DNA of 56,426 nucleotides from an uncultured Lachnospiraceae bacterium (GCA_902781215.1 CACZIO010000013.1:1-56426); one strand, 5' to 3'. Counted from the stretch's first letter, positions 17,519 to 25,800 are shown. Numbers and translations are program-made. Notes: a model not told the origin generated them from the letters alone.

Positions 17519-19444
17519 ATGAAGAATCGGATGAACGAGGGAGGACCGGCAGGCGGAGAAGAGCACGTCTGTGATAATAATACGCCTGCCGACAGAAATA
17601 GACCAGGCAGTATGATCACCTGGCTGCTCTTTGTTGTCGGCGGCAGCAGGTGGCAGATCCTCCTGCTGGTCGTGGTGCAGGCCCTGCACGGGGCCTCAGG
17701 GGTGTTCTATGCATTGTGTCTGCGGAATATTGTGGATGCCGCTGTGGCACACCGGACAACTGCTTTCTGGAGAGAGATTCTGCTGGTCGTACTGCTGGTA
17801 GCCGCCCAGCTCCTCCTCCGCGCCATGATCCGGTGGCTGACGGAGCTCTCGAAGGCGTCCATTGAAAATGCGCTGAAGAGACGCCTGCTGGATACCCTCC
17901 TGCACAGGGATTACCTGCGTGTCAGCGCTGTCCATTCCGGCGAGTGGATGAACCGGCTGACGAGTGACACGGTGGTCGTTGCGAACAGCTGCGTGGAGAT
18001 CGTACCGGGCATGACGGGCATGGTTGTCAAGCTCATCAGTGCTCTTGCCATGATCTTGTTGCTGGAGCCCCGCTTTGCCGCGATCCTGATTCCGGGAGGG
18101 CTGGTGCTGGTCCTCTTCACATGGCTTTTTCGCAGAAAACTGAAGCGACTTCATAAGGACATGCAGGAGGCAGACGGTCGGGTACGGATCTTCCTGCAGG
18201 AGCACCTGACCAGCATGCTGATGATCCGCTCCTTTGCTGCTGAGGACCAGACCATGGATCGGGCGCGGGAGAGGATGCAGGAGCATAAGGATGTCAGGAT
18301 GCGTAGAAACCGCTTTTCCAACCTCTGCAACATTGGCTTCGGGGCTGCCATGAACGGAATGTACGTCCTGGGCGTCGGCTGGTGCGGATACGGAATCCTG
18401 AGGGGGACGATCACCTTCGGGACGCTCACGGCCATTACGCAGCTGATCACCCAGATTCAGACCCCCTTTGCCAACATCACAGGATACCTGCCCAGGTACT
18501 ACGCCATGCTGGCCAGTGCCGAGCGACTGCGGGAGGCTGAGCTCCTGCCGGATGACGCAGCTGCTGCCATTTCCGGCGATGACAGCAGGAAAGAGCCGAT
18601 AGATGTCTTTCCCGGAAGTCCATATAAGAGACTTCGGAAAGATCCACTCTTGCGGGAATCGGTATCGGCACAGGGAGAACCTTCATCACCCCTTTCACTT
18701 GCAGAGGCTGTTTCATTCTATCAGGATCAGCTGACGGCTTTTGGACTGCGGGATGTATCTTTTGCCTACCTGCCTGCGGGAAACGTGCCACAGTCGGATC
18801 TGCAATTACATCAAAGGGAGAAAATGCCCCTAGTTCTGGAACACCTGTCGCTGGAGATCCGGAAGGGTGAGCATGTCGCATTCTGTGGACAGAGCGGCTG
18901 CGGAAAATCTACGACGCTGAAGCTCCTGATGTGTGTGTACCGGCTGGATGAGGGTCAGAGATATTACCTGTCGCAGGACGGAAAAGAGCATGCCATGACG
19001 GCAGCATTCCGCCGCCTGTTTGCCTACGTGCCTCAGGGAAATGCTCTGATGAGCGGCAGTATCCGGGAGGTGGTCAGTTTCGCGGATCCCGGTGCGGCGC
19101 ATGATGAGCAGAGACTCCGACGCGCACTTTCCATTGCATGCGCGGAGGACTTTGTCGGGGATCTTGCCAACGGGATCGATACCATCCTGGGAGAGCGGGG
19201 CATGAGCCTGTCGGAGGGTCAGATGCAGCGGCTTGCCATCGCTCGCGCGGTCTTTTCCAACGCCCCGATTTTGCTTTTGGATGAGGTGACCAGCGCCCTC
19301 GATGTAGAGACCGAAAAGCGCCTTCTGGAGAACCTGCGAGGCCTTCCGGACCGCACGGTTATTACTGTCACCCACCGCCCTACAGTCCTCTCCATCTGCG
19401 ACCGCGTCCTGCGTTTTGAAGAGGACGGGCGGATCATAAGATAA
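17519..19444 (+). CDS. ABC exporter (membrane domain fused to ATPase)
   Basis: This 641-residue half-transporter has a six-helix ABC exporter domain (about 30-340; WLLFVVGGSRWQILLLVVVQ begins helix 1) and a nucleotide-binding domain with Walker A CGQSGCGKSTT (about 455-465), the Q-loop region FAYVPQGNALMSGSIRE, signature LSEGQMQRLAIARA (about 563-576), Walker B APILLLDEVTSALD (about 581-594) and H-loop VTHRP. It lacks an N-terminal C39 peptidase, so leader removal would need another enzyme, for example the S26-like protein upstream. Between the two domains lies an unusual 75-residue insertion (about 345-420, rich in Ser/Asp/Pro). Its place at the end of the NTP_transf-kinase-PqqD-peptide series suggests it exports the modified peptide; a general exporter role cannot be excluded. 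The N-terminal 30 residues are polar, and the Met at 17612 is an alternative start. Confidence 0.85.
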   Translation: MKNRMNEGGPAGGEEHVCDNNTPADRNRPGSMITWLLFVVGGSRWQILLLVVVQALHGASGVFYALCLRNIVDAAVAHRTTAFWREILLVVLLVAAQLLLRAMIRWLTELSKASIENALKRRLLDTLLHRDYLRVSAVHSGEWMNRLTSDTVVVANSCVEIVPGMTGMVVKLISALAMILLLEPRFAAILIPGGLVLVLFTWLFRRKLKRLHKDMQEADGRVRIFLQEHLTSMLMIRSFAAEDQTMDRARERMQEHKDVRMRRNRFSNLCNIGFGAAMNGMYVLGVGWCGYGILRGTITFGTLTAITQLITQIQTPFANITGYLPRYYAMLASAERLREAELLPDDAAAAISGDDSRKEPIDVFPGSPYKRLRKDPLLRESVSAQGEPSSPLSLAEAVSFYQDQLTAFGLRDVSFAYLPAGNVPQSDLQLHQREKMPLVLEHLSLEIRKGEHVAFCGQSGCGKSTTLKLLMCVYRLDEGQRYYLSQDGKEHAMTAAFRRLFAYVPQGNALMSGSIREVVSFADPGAAHDEQRLRRALSIACAEDFVGDLANGIDTILGERGMSLSEGQMQRLAIARAVFSNAPILLLDEVTSALDVETEKRLLENLRGLPDRTVITVTHRPTVLSICDRVLRFEEDGRIIR

Positions 19445-19563
19445 GAGAGATATCATTGTGCGACAGTATGCGGACTGGTCAGGAATATGAAAGTGAGGAT
19501 CAGGCGCAATAAAGATATGCGCTTGTGAAAACTTATATTGTTTTATTAACGGAGGATGTAACA

Positions 19564-22500
19564 ATGAGCCCTACAAATGAAAACAGAAACATGGAAGAGG
19601 ACCTGCTGAACAGCGGAGGAGTGCCCGTGGCAGACGAGGCGGCGGAGTCGCAGACCCAGCCACCGGTCGCCTCAGCGCCCACCCCGTCCCGTCCTGAGGG
19701 CAATAAGCTCCCTCAGTGGACGCCCCTGGTCGCCACGGCTCTGATCGCCGCCCTGGTCGGCGGCGCGATCGGATATACGGTCAAGCCCGTAGCCAAGACG
19801 GAGGATTTGATCGTCACCGAGAATGTTACAGACCAGATCAATGCGGCAAACGCGGCAAATGCTCCCGGCAGCGTTGCGGCGGATGCCCCTGTCAAGGAGT
19901 ACACCCAGATCACCGACATCATGGACAATGCCCGTCACGTCGTGGAGGAGCGCTTCTACGCGGCGGACGGTTCCATCGTCGCCTGCGAGGACGGCTATGC
20001 CATCGTGCGCAAGGACTACGATGACAAGGGCAACCTGGTCGGGACCTCCTATTTCGACACGGCGGACCAGCCCTTTTTTGTCGAGAAGCTGGGCTACGCG
20101 TCCATGGAGATGACCTATGACGACGCCGGCAATAAGACCGGTGAGACCTACTACGACGCGAAGGGCGCGGTCGTCACCCTTGAGAATAAGAACTACGCCG
20201 GTATCAAGTACACCTACGACGAGAACAAGAACATCACCTCGGAGGAGTATTTTGACACGGAGGGCAATCCCATCCTGTCCGCCGACGGCTACCACCGCAG
20301 CGCCTACACCTGGGACGAGGACAAGCACCGCCTGACCGAGCGCTACTATGACCTCGACGGGAACCTGGTCGTGATGAAGAAGGGCTATGCCGGCGTCGAC
20401 CACCAGTACGATGACTTCGGCAACGATAAGAAATGCATCTACTACGACGCCGCCGGCCAGATCGCTGCCAACAAGGACGGCACCGTCATCGTCAAGCGCA
20501 CCTACAATAAGAAAAAGCAGGTCGTCCGCGAGGAGTATCGGAACGCCGACAACAAGCGCGCCATCCACTCCAAGCTCGGCTACTGCATCGTCGAAAAGGA
20601 ATACGACGACGCCGGAAACGTCACCTACCAGGCCTACTACGGCACCGACAAGAAGCCCCTTCGGCTCAAGGACGGCTACAATGCCCTCCGCCAGGAATAT
20701 GACGGCAACAAGCATGTCATCAGGGAGGCCTACTACATCGCCTCCATCCGGGACGAGGAAGATGCGGATGAGGAGACCAGCGATTCTGAGAGCCGGAATG
20801 GTCAGGAAAATCTGGATTCGCAGGGCCAAGATGGTCAGGAGAATCGGAAGGATCAGGATCAGAAAGACAAGGATTCGGAGGATGGAGAGATCACCGAAGT
20901 TCCCTACACCCTCAGCAAGGGCTACGCGTCCCTGACCCGGACCTACGATGAAAACGGCAACGTCCTCGAGGAGGCCTACTACGACGCCGACGGCCAGGAG
21001 ACTGTCTGCAAGGAAGGCTACAGCCGCTGGGTCCGCACCTACAACGAGGACAAGAAGGTGACCAGCGAGGCCTTCCTCAATACCGCTCAGGAGCCTGTCC
21101 TGAAAAAGTCAACCGGCTATGCGAAGGTGGAGTACACCTACGATGACAACGGCAACAAGCTGACCGAGTCCTATTTTGACACCGACGGCAATCCCGCGCC
21201 GGGCAGCAAGGGCTATGCCGGTGTCCAGTACACCTACAATGACATCAACAAGTGCACCAAGGAGGTCTACGTGGACGTGGACGGCAAGACCGTCGCGCCC
21301 GAGGCTCTGGGCTATGCCGGGATCTCCCGCGAATACAATGAGAACGGAGACCTGATCAGCACTGTGAACCTGGATGCCAACGGCCACGCGGTCGAGGCGG
21401 CCGCCGGCTACGAGGGCATGCAGACCACCTACGACGATGCCGGCCGCAAGACCGAGGAGTACTACACCGACAGCAAGGGCGACCTGGTCGACAGCGAGAA
21501 GGGCTACGCCAAGATGACCCACGCCTACGACGAGGCGACCGGCCTGGAGACCGAGGCCCGCTACTACAACGCCGCCGGTGATCCCGTCATGGTCAAAGGC
21601 GTCGCCCGCATGGAGTACGAATATGACCCCGCCGGCAACAAGACCGTCACCCGCAATTATGACATCGAGGACAACCTGATCGTCGACAAGGACGGCGTTG
21701 CTTATACACAGATGGAATACGACGACTGGAAGCGCGTCGTGAAGGAGACCTTCATCGGCGAGGACGGCCAGCCCCTCTTTGTCGAGTCCAAGGGCTATGC
21801 GGTCACGACCAAGGGCTATGACCACGGGACCAACGTCATCGACCAGGCCTATTTTGACACGGCGGACAATCCGGTCACCATTCCGGCAGGCTATGCCGCT
21901 ATGCACACGGATTACGACGCCAACAACAAGTCCGTCCGGGTCGACTACCTGGACCAGAACGGCAGCCCCGCCAGCCCCGCCAACGTCAAGTCTGGCTACT
22001 CCTCCGTCACCTACGAGCGCGATGACCGCGGCAACGCCCTCCTCGAGTCCTACCTAGATCAGGCCGGCGATCCCATCGTGGCGGCCTCCGGCTGCGCCGC
22101 TGTCCGCAAGGAGTACAATGACCTCAACAAGGTGACCAAGACCGAATACCTGGGCACGGACGGCAATCCGGTCGCCATCAAGAACGGCACCGCCGTCGTC
22201 CTCAACACCTATGACGACAAGGGCAACATGCTGACCGAGTCCTATCAGGACGTGGACGGTGACACCCACGCCATCACGAGCGACCCCAAGGCCAAGCCCG
22301 ACAAATACTACTCCTACACCGAGATCCGCAAGACCTACAATGACCAGAACAAGCTGACCGAGCAGGCCTACTACGACGCAGACGGCGACCGCGCCAAGTG
22401 CGCCCAGCAGTACTCCATCCAGCGATACGAATATGACAAGCTGGGCCGCCAGACCCTGACCTCCTGGTTCAACGTCAACGAGGAGCCCTACGTCAACGAC

Positions 22501-22599
22501 AAGGGCTACGCCTCCATGGCCTCCACCTACGCCGAGGACGGCACCCAGACGGACACCTACTACGACGCGGAGGGGAACGAAGTGTACGTGGAGCAGTAA
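19564..22599 (+). CDS. Membrane-anchored protein with 25 YD-like repeats
   Basis: The start is the ATG at 19564, which has GGAGG ten bases upstream; an upstream in-frame start lacks one. The 1,011-residue protein has a short cytoplasmic Pro/Ala-rich start, one membrane segment (LVATALIAALVGGAIGYTV, about 52-70) and then, from about residue 110 to the end, some 25 repeats of about 32 residues with the pattern GYA....YDD.GN....YYD.DG..V. The design resembles YD/RHS-type beta repeats but is shorter and more regular, with no RHS core or toxin tip. Repeat 8 carries a 50-residue Asp/Glu/Gln-rich insertion (GQENLDSQGQDGQENRKDQD). The DNA is strongly GC-biased and repetitive, so copy number may vary between strains. 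Type II topology puts the repeats outside the cell. Function unknown; it follows the ABC exporter closely and may belong to the same surface or export system. Confidence 0.8.
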   Translation: MSPTNENRNMEEDLLNSGGVPVADEAAESQTQPPVASAPTPSRPEGNKLPQWTPLVATALIAALVGGAIGYTVKPVAKTEDLIVTENVTDQINAANAANAPGSVAADAPVKEYTQITDIMDNARHVVEERFYAADGSIVACEDGYAIVRKDYDDKGNLVGTSYFDTADQPFFVEKLGYASMEMTYDDAGNKTGETYYDAKGAVVTLENKNYAGIKYTYDENKNITSEEYFDTEGNPILSADGYHRSAYTWDEDKHRLTERYYDLDGNLVVMKKGYAGVDHQYDDFGNDKKCIYYDAAGQIAANKDGTVIVKRTYNKKKQVVREEYRNADNKRAIHSKLGYCIVEKEYDDAGNVTYQAYYGTDKKPLRLKDGYNALRQEYDGNKHVIREAYYIASIRDEEDADEETSDSESRNGQENLDSQGQDGQENRKDQDQKDKDSEDGEITEVPYTLSKGYASLTRTYDENGNVLEEAYYDADGQETVCKEGYSRWVRTYNEDKKVTSEAFLNTAQEPVLKKSTGYAKVEYTYDDNGNKLTESYFDTDGNPAPGSKGYAGVQYTYNDINKCTKEVYVDVDGKTVAPEALGYAGISREYNENGDLISTVNLDANGHAVEAAAGYEGMQTTYDDAGRKTEEYYTDSKGDLVDSEKGYAKMTHAYDEATGLETEARYYNAAGDPVMVKGVARMEYEYDPAGNKTVTRNYDIEDNLIVDKDGVAYTQMEYDDWKRVVKETFIGEDGQPLFVESKGYAVTTKGYDHGTNVIDQAYFDTADNPVTIPAGYAAMHTDYDANNKSVRVDYLDQNGSPASPANVKSGYSSVTYERDDRGNALLESYLDQAGDPIVAASGCAAVRKEYNDLNKVTKTEYLGTDGNPVAIKNGTAVVLNTYDDKGNMLTESYQDVDGDTHAITSDPKAKPDKYYSYTEIRKTYNDQNKLTEQAYYDADGDRAKCAQQYSIQRYEYDKLGRQTLTSWFNVNEEPYVNDKGYASMASTYAEDGTQTDTYYDAEGNEVYVEQ

Positions 22600-22629
22600 T
22601 GGAGGCCCACCTGCGGGCCATCGTCCGCC

Positions 22630-22749
22630 TGCCTGCTGGCCCGCATCGTAGAGCAGGTACCCTGCTACCGCCTCTCCTGCACCATGGATCCCGAGGCGGC
22701 GGACACTGCCCTGGCCGGGCTGGCCGAGGCGCTGGGAGCAGGGGATTGA
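22630..22749 (+). pseudogene. C-terminal relic of a second HPr-kinase-like gene
   Basis: Reading the frame that ends at TGA 22747-22749 gives LLARIVEQVPCYRLSCTMDP, then EAADTALAGLAEALGAGD. This matches the end of the intact kinase at 8448-9350 (MLARILELID...FYKLACNMDPEAA). No start, P-loop or upstream body remains: it follows directly on the stop codon of the repeat protein. It shows that a second modification-cluster copy, or a longer ancestral cluster, once extended here and was cut by a deletion. Confidence 0.7.
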
Positions 22750-22893
22750 CAGATATGGTATAATATTGAAATTAATTCGAAAAAGGATATCGGCACTCAT
22801 GACCGTCGGGTTTATATGATGCACAGATAGTTGCATCAAGTGAAAGCCTGCTATATCGGCCGGTGTCTGTGAAAAACGGTGGAGGGAATACGG

Positions 22894-23091
22894 TTGTTCT
22901 TTAAGAGAGATTCGCAGCCGCGCAAAGTCGTAAACGGATTCTACATAAGGGAGAAAAGGCACAGCGATCTGCAGATCGGTATGCAGAATCTGGATGCGGA
23001 CAAGGTATACATTTACCGCTATAATCCAACCACCGGAAGACACGAAGGTCAATGGTGTTCTCCCAGCGAGCTGCTGAATAAAAGACGATAA
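22894..23091 (+). CDS. Small conserved hypothetical protein
   Basis: This 65-residue protein probably starts at TTG 22894, which has GGAGGG seven bases upstream; the GTG at 22879 in the same frame overlaps that site and is less likely. The sequence is basic and polar (FFKRDSQPRKVVNGFYIREK ... KVYIYRYNPTTGRHEGQWCS) with no membrane segment or signal peptide. The central beta-strand pattern (KVYIYRYNP) suggests a compact fold. It has its own intrinsic terminator immediately after, so it looks like a single-gene unit. I recognise no family and give no function. Confidence 0.6.
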   Translation: MFFKRDSQPRKVVNGFYIREKRHSDLQIGMQNLDADKVYIYRYNPTTGRHEGQWCSPSELLNKRR

Positions 23092-23094
23092 GAC

Positions 23095-23147
23095 AAAACA
23101 AGCCTCTTATTCCTGATTTGTTGGGAGTAAGGGGCTTGTTTTCTTTT
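23095..23147 (+). terminator. Intrinsic terminator
   Basis: AAAACAAGCCTCTTATTCC (23095-23113) pairs with GGGAGTAAGGGGCTTGTTTT (23123-23142), followed by a T-rich tract (TTCTTTTTG). It ends the small gene at 22894-23091. A TATAAT box at 23161-23166 just beyond it may belong to the vanZ promoter, but no -35 with good spacing is visible. Confidence 0.8.
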
Positions 23148-23277
23148 TGCCGATTGCCTCTATAATATCTTTATAAAAACCGTTTATAAGAGGAGACCAC
23201 AGATGCGTTATAAGCCATGGGATTTACGAGAAGATTTGTATACCCGGAACTGGAACAGGTGAAATACAGGTTTGAAC

Positions 23278-23901
23278 ATGTATAAGACGTTTAATAAGAC
23301 GAGCTGCCGTTTCCTGCGCAGTCTTCTCCTCACCGTCCTCACCCTCCTATGGATGCTCCTGATCTTCCATATGTCATCTGCGGTAAAGGACGATTCCAAT
23401 GCTCAGAGCGGTGTGATCTGCGGTTTTCTCTGCGAGATATTTGTGGAGGGCTACGAAGAGATGCCGCCGGCGCAGCAGCTGCAGATGCAGGAGCGCTTCT
23501 CCTTCCCGGTCCGGAAGGGTGCCCACCTGACGGAATATACGATCCTGGGGATCCTGCTGACTATGACTGCAGCGTCCTATCGGGCAGACGATGTAGGATT
23601 CTTTTGGTCAGCACATACGGCAGCCAATAGGGCATCTGAAACAGGACCATATAGGTCATCCGAAACGGCACCCGATAGGAAATTCGATGCGAACCCTTAT
23701 GGGTCATTCGATACTTTGCCCGGTATGATATCCTGTAAAGGGCTGATCCCGCTCCTCATCGGCTTTCTCTACGCTGTCAGCGATGAGATCCATCAGCACT
23801 TCGTCCCCGGCCGTGCCATGCAGGCGCGGGACGTCCTGATCGACACAGCGGGTGTTTTGCTGGGAATCTGGATCTCGCGAGGGATCATCCGAAGGTACTA
23901 G
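23278..23901 (+). CDS. VanZ-family membrane protein
   Basis: This 207-residue protein has the VanZ pattern: a first helix (LLLTVLTLLWMLLIFHMSSA), FPVRKGAHLTEYTILGILLT (about 82-101, with the conserved K-x-x-H...E-Y/F), and IPLLIGFLYAVSDEIHQHFVPGR (about 160-182, with the D-E-x-H-Q-x-F-x-P-G-R motif), then a last helix (VLIDTAGVLLGIWI). VanZ proteins are small membrane proteins of uncertain biochemistry; the founding member gives low-level teicoplanin resistance. Between helices 2 and 3, at about 120-150, is a hydrophilic insertion made of degenerate nine-residue repeats (NRASETGPY, RSSETAPD). Start: the ATG at 23278 is chosen; a TTG two codons earlier is possible. It precedes the recombination scar at 23936. 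Confidence 0.85.
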   Translation: MYKTFNKTSCRFLRSLLLTVLTLLWMLLIFHMSSAVKDDSNAQSGVICGFLCEIFVEGYEEMPPAQQLQMQERFSFPVRKGAHLTEYTILGILLTMTAASYRADDVGFFWSAHTAANRASETGPYRSSETAPDRKFDANPYGSFDTLPGMISCKGLIPLLIGFLYAVSDEIHQHFVPGRAMQARDVLIDTAGVLLGIWISRGIIRRY

Positions 23902-23935
23902 GGGCCGGAACCCTGCCCGGAAGCGGGCTGTCTGG

Positions 23936-24048
23936 GATTATACGTTCCGGGGATGAAAAATCCACTCTGATAGTCTATAATGACATGGAGCAGACCCGGA
24001 GAGTCGAACGTGACACAATGTGGCGTTCTGCTCTCCGGGTCTGTCTGC
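23936..24048 (+). repeat. 113-bp promoter/hairpin element, copy 1
   Basis: Nearly identical (about four differences) to 27051-27163. It contains TATAAT (23976-23981) with a poor -35, then a long hairpin: CAGACCCGGAGAG (23991-24003) pairs with 24031-24043, with inner stems GAACG/CGTTC and CAC/GTG. One difference between copies (CAC to CGC opposite GTG) keeps a pair as G-U. It stands before the ATPase gene pair, and copy 2 before tmk, so it could act as a mobile promoter with a structured leader. Confidence 0.75.
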
Positions 24049-24131
24049 AAGATTTCACGAGCCGGCACGATGTGTTCTTTGCTCTGAATATGCTGGGGAC
24101 CATGAGAAAATGGCAGAAGGCACACAAGTAA
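24049..24131 (+). pseudogene. Scrap of a GT2 glycosyltransferase C-terminus
   Basis: Directly after the 113-bp element, the frame ending at TAA 24129-24131 reads SRHDVFFALNMLGTMRKWQK-AHK, which matches the last residues of the glycosyltransferase at 27883-28914 (RHDMFFALNMLGAMRKWQK-AHK). The element and the scrap together mirror the two ends of 27051-28914 with everything between removed. An ATG at 23985 is in frame with it, giving a 48-codon frame, but I regard this as a deletion scar, not a gene. Confidence 0.75.
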
Positions 24132-24235
24132 GGTGACCGATCGGGTATGCCTGGTAGTACGCAAACTACAAGTGCCAGTGACTGGTGGCAGAAGGCAAAC
24201 ACAGGATGCTTTTACAAAGTTCGAGGAAAACGTTT

Positions 24236-25273
24236 ATGATTATCAGGAATATTAAGCTTGAAAACATTACTGTATTTGAGGATATCTCCATCTCATTCAA
24301 GGAAGGAATCAATGTACTGATTGGAGAGAACGCTACTGGTAAAACACATTTGTTGAAGGTGCTGTATGCAGCTTGTATGGCCAGTCGGAAGGATACTGAT
24401 TTTGGATACAAGATCGTGCGTTGCATGCTGCCAGATGAATTCCGGCTTTCGCGTCTTGTGACAAGGAAGCCGGGGAACCACAATGCGAGTATATATGTGA
24501 CGGCATATGATGACTTGTCTGAGCAATCGAAATCCTTAGCGATTGTATTTGATAACAAGACAAAACGCTGGGAAGGCGAGGTCAGAGGAAAAGGAGTCTG
24601 GGAGAAAGCTTTTGAGGGAAGTGTCAGCAACTTTATTCCGGCAAAAGAGATGCTTTCTCACAGTTATCAGTTAACGGCAGCCGCCAGTGTAGGAAATGTA
24701 CGTTTTGACGATACATACATAGATATCATTAACTCTGCAAAGGTTGATATTTCAATGGGGAAAAACAGTGCATCCAAAAATGCACTCCTGAAAAGGATTG
24801 AGAAAATCACCAGTGGAAAAGTCAAATATGATTCTGGTAAAGATGAATTTTATTTGAGAAAGGGCAACAGTAATCTGGAGTTTAATCTGGTTGCAGAGGG
24901 GATAAAAAAGGCCGGCCTATTATGGCTCCTTGCCAAAAACGGAACCCTGGGAAGGGGATCGATCCTGTTTTGGGATGAGCCTGAGGCGAATCTGAACCCT
25001 TCCTATATATCAACGATTGCCGAGATCCTTCTTGAGCTGCAACGGGGAGGAGTACAGATTTTTGTAGCTACACACGATTATTTCCTGGCAAAATATCTGG
25101 ATATTCTCAGTAAAAAGCGAGATGAGGCGGATCGTGTGACATACTATTCTCTTTATCGGTCTCCCGGGGATGGCACGACAGTTTGCGAGGTTGCTGATGA
25201 ATTCACTCTTCTGAGCAATAATCCGATTGTACAGACATATCTGCAGATTTATCGTGATGAGGTGCTGATGTGA
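24236..25273 (+). CDS. AAA/ABC-type ATPase (defence-system candidate)
   Basis: This 345-residue protein starts at the ATG with GAGGAAAA upstream, opening MIIRNIKLENITVFEDISIS, the typical beginning of SMC/OLD/RecF-like AAA ATPases. Walker A is IGENATGKT (about 29-37). A signature-like region precedes Walker B, SILFWDEPEANLNP (about 241-254), and a switch His appears in FVATHDYFLAKYLDIL (about 277-292). The coiled middle of larger SMC-type proteins is missing, so it is a compact AAA_15/AAA_21-type protein. ATPases of this kind with a short overlapping partner are common in phage-defence modules. It overlaps the next gene by four bases (GTGA). Base composition is clearly AT-richer than either flank, and it sits at a deletion scar between two copies of a repeat, which suggests acquisition. 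Defence is inference. Confidence 0.75.
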   Translation: MIIRNIKLENITVFEDISISFKEGINVLIGENATGKTHLLKVLYAACMASRKDTDFGYKIVRCMLPDEFRLSRLVTRKPGNHNASIYVTAYDDLSEQSKSLAIVFDNKTKRWEGEVRGKGVWEKAFEGSVSNFIPAKEMLSHSYQLTAAASVGNVRFDDTYIDIINSAKVDISMGKNSASKNALLKRIEKITSGKVKYDSGKDEFYLRKGNSNLEFNLVAEGIKKAGLLWLLAKNGTLGRGSILFWDEPEANLNPSYISTIAEILLELQRGGVQIFVATHDYFLAKYLDILSKKRDEADRVTYYSLYRSPGDGTTVCEVADEFTLLSNNPIVQTYLQIYRDEVLM

Positions 25274-25788
25274 CAATAATTACAGAGTCTGGGATGGATT
25301 TTGTTATCTCTGACAGATCAAGGCTTTTTTATATAGAAAATTCCGGTCTGTATGAAAAATTAAAAGGCGGCATACGTACGACCGAATATATATATCTGGG
25401 GAAGAAAGATGTTCTCCAGTTTGTAGAAGCCAAGACGACTTGCCCGAATTCGAATAATAAAGAAGAGAGTAAAGAAAAGGAAATTAAATATAACCGGTAT
25501 TATCGAGAACTATGTCAAAAATATACAGATTCCTTCAATATTTTGACTGCTTCCTTACTGGGAAAGAATGGGATAGAAGATATTGGAGAGAAGATTTCCG
25601 CCATTCGTTCCATGGAGAATATTCAAATACGATTTCTGCTGGTCATTAAAAATGCAGAAGAAACCTGGCTGAGCGGGGTAAAAGCCGAGTTGGAATACAG
25701 ACTTTTCTCTCTTCGGAAAATCTGGAAGATTGATGTCCAGGTATTAAATGAAGAATTAGCGTATAAAAAAGGAATTATCAAAGTATAG
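25270..25788 (+). CDS. Partner of the ATPase, possible PD-(D/E)XK-like nuclease
   Basis: This 172-residue protein starts at a GTG inside the ATPase stop (four-base overlap), so the two are translationally coupled. I do not recognise the family. The segment KKDVLQFVEAKTTCPN (about 44-59) has an Asp, then Glu-x-Lys on a predicted strand followed by Thr-Thr, as in PD-(D/E)XK nucleases. A helix-rich middle (KYNRYYRELCQKYTDSFNIL), then IQIRFLLVIKN and a final strand (WKIDVQVLNEEL) could complete an alpha/beta core. The nuclease idea rests on this motif and on the operon pairing with an ATPase. It is AT-rich like its partner. It could instead be a regulatory or toxin/antitoxin subunit. Confidence 0.55.
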   Translation: MTIITESGMDFVISDRSRLFYIENSGLYEKLKGGIRTTEYIYLGKKDVLQFVEAKTTCPNSNNKEESKEKEIKYNRYYRELCQKYTDSFNILTASLLGKNGIEDIGEKISAIRSMENIQIRFLLVIKNAEETWLSGVKAELEYRLFSLRKIWKIDVQVLNEELAYKKGIIKV

Positions 25789-25800
25789 TTGAATACTGGA

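Noticed and set aside
17488-17574. A 28-codon frame (MVIVMEIGTPDEESDERGR...) overlapping the start of the ABC exporter, as a second precursor
   Set aside because: It overlaps the exporter gene in another frame, has a weak ribosome binding site and an Arg-rich end, and looks like chance.
19672-20829. Long minus-strand frame of Val/Leu/Asp-rich repeats opposite the YD-like repeat gene
   Set aside because: It is the antisense shadow of a highly repetitive plus-strand gene and has a composition typical of such shadows.
23985-24131. A 48-codon frame through the hairpin and glycosyltransferase scrap as a real gene
   Set aside because: Its first half is the 113-bp repeat and its second half the end of another gene, so a deletion scar explains it better.
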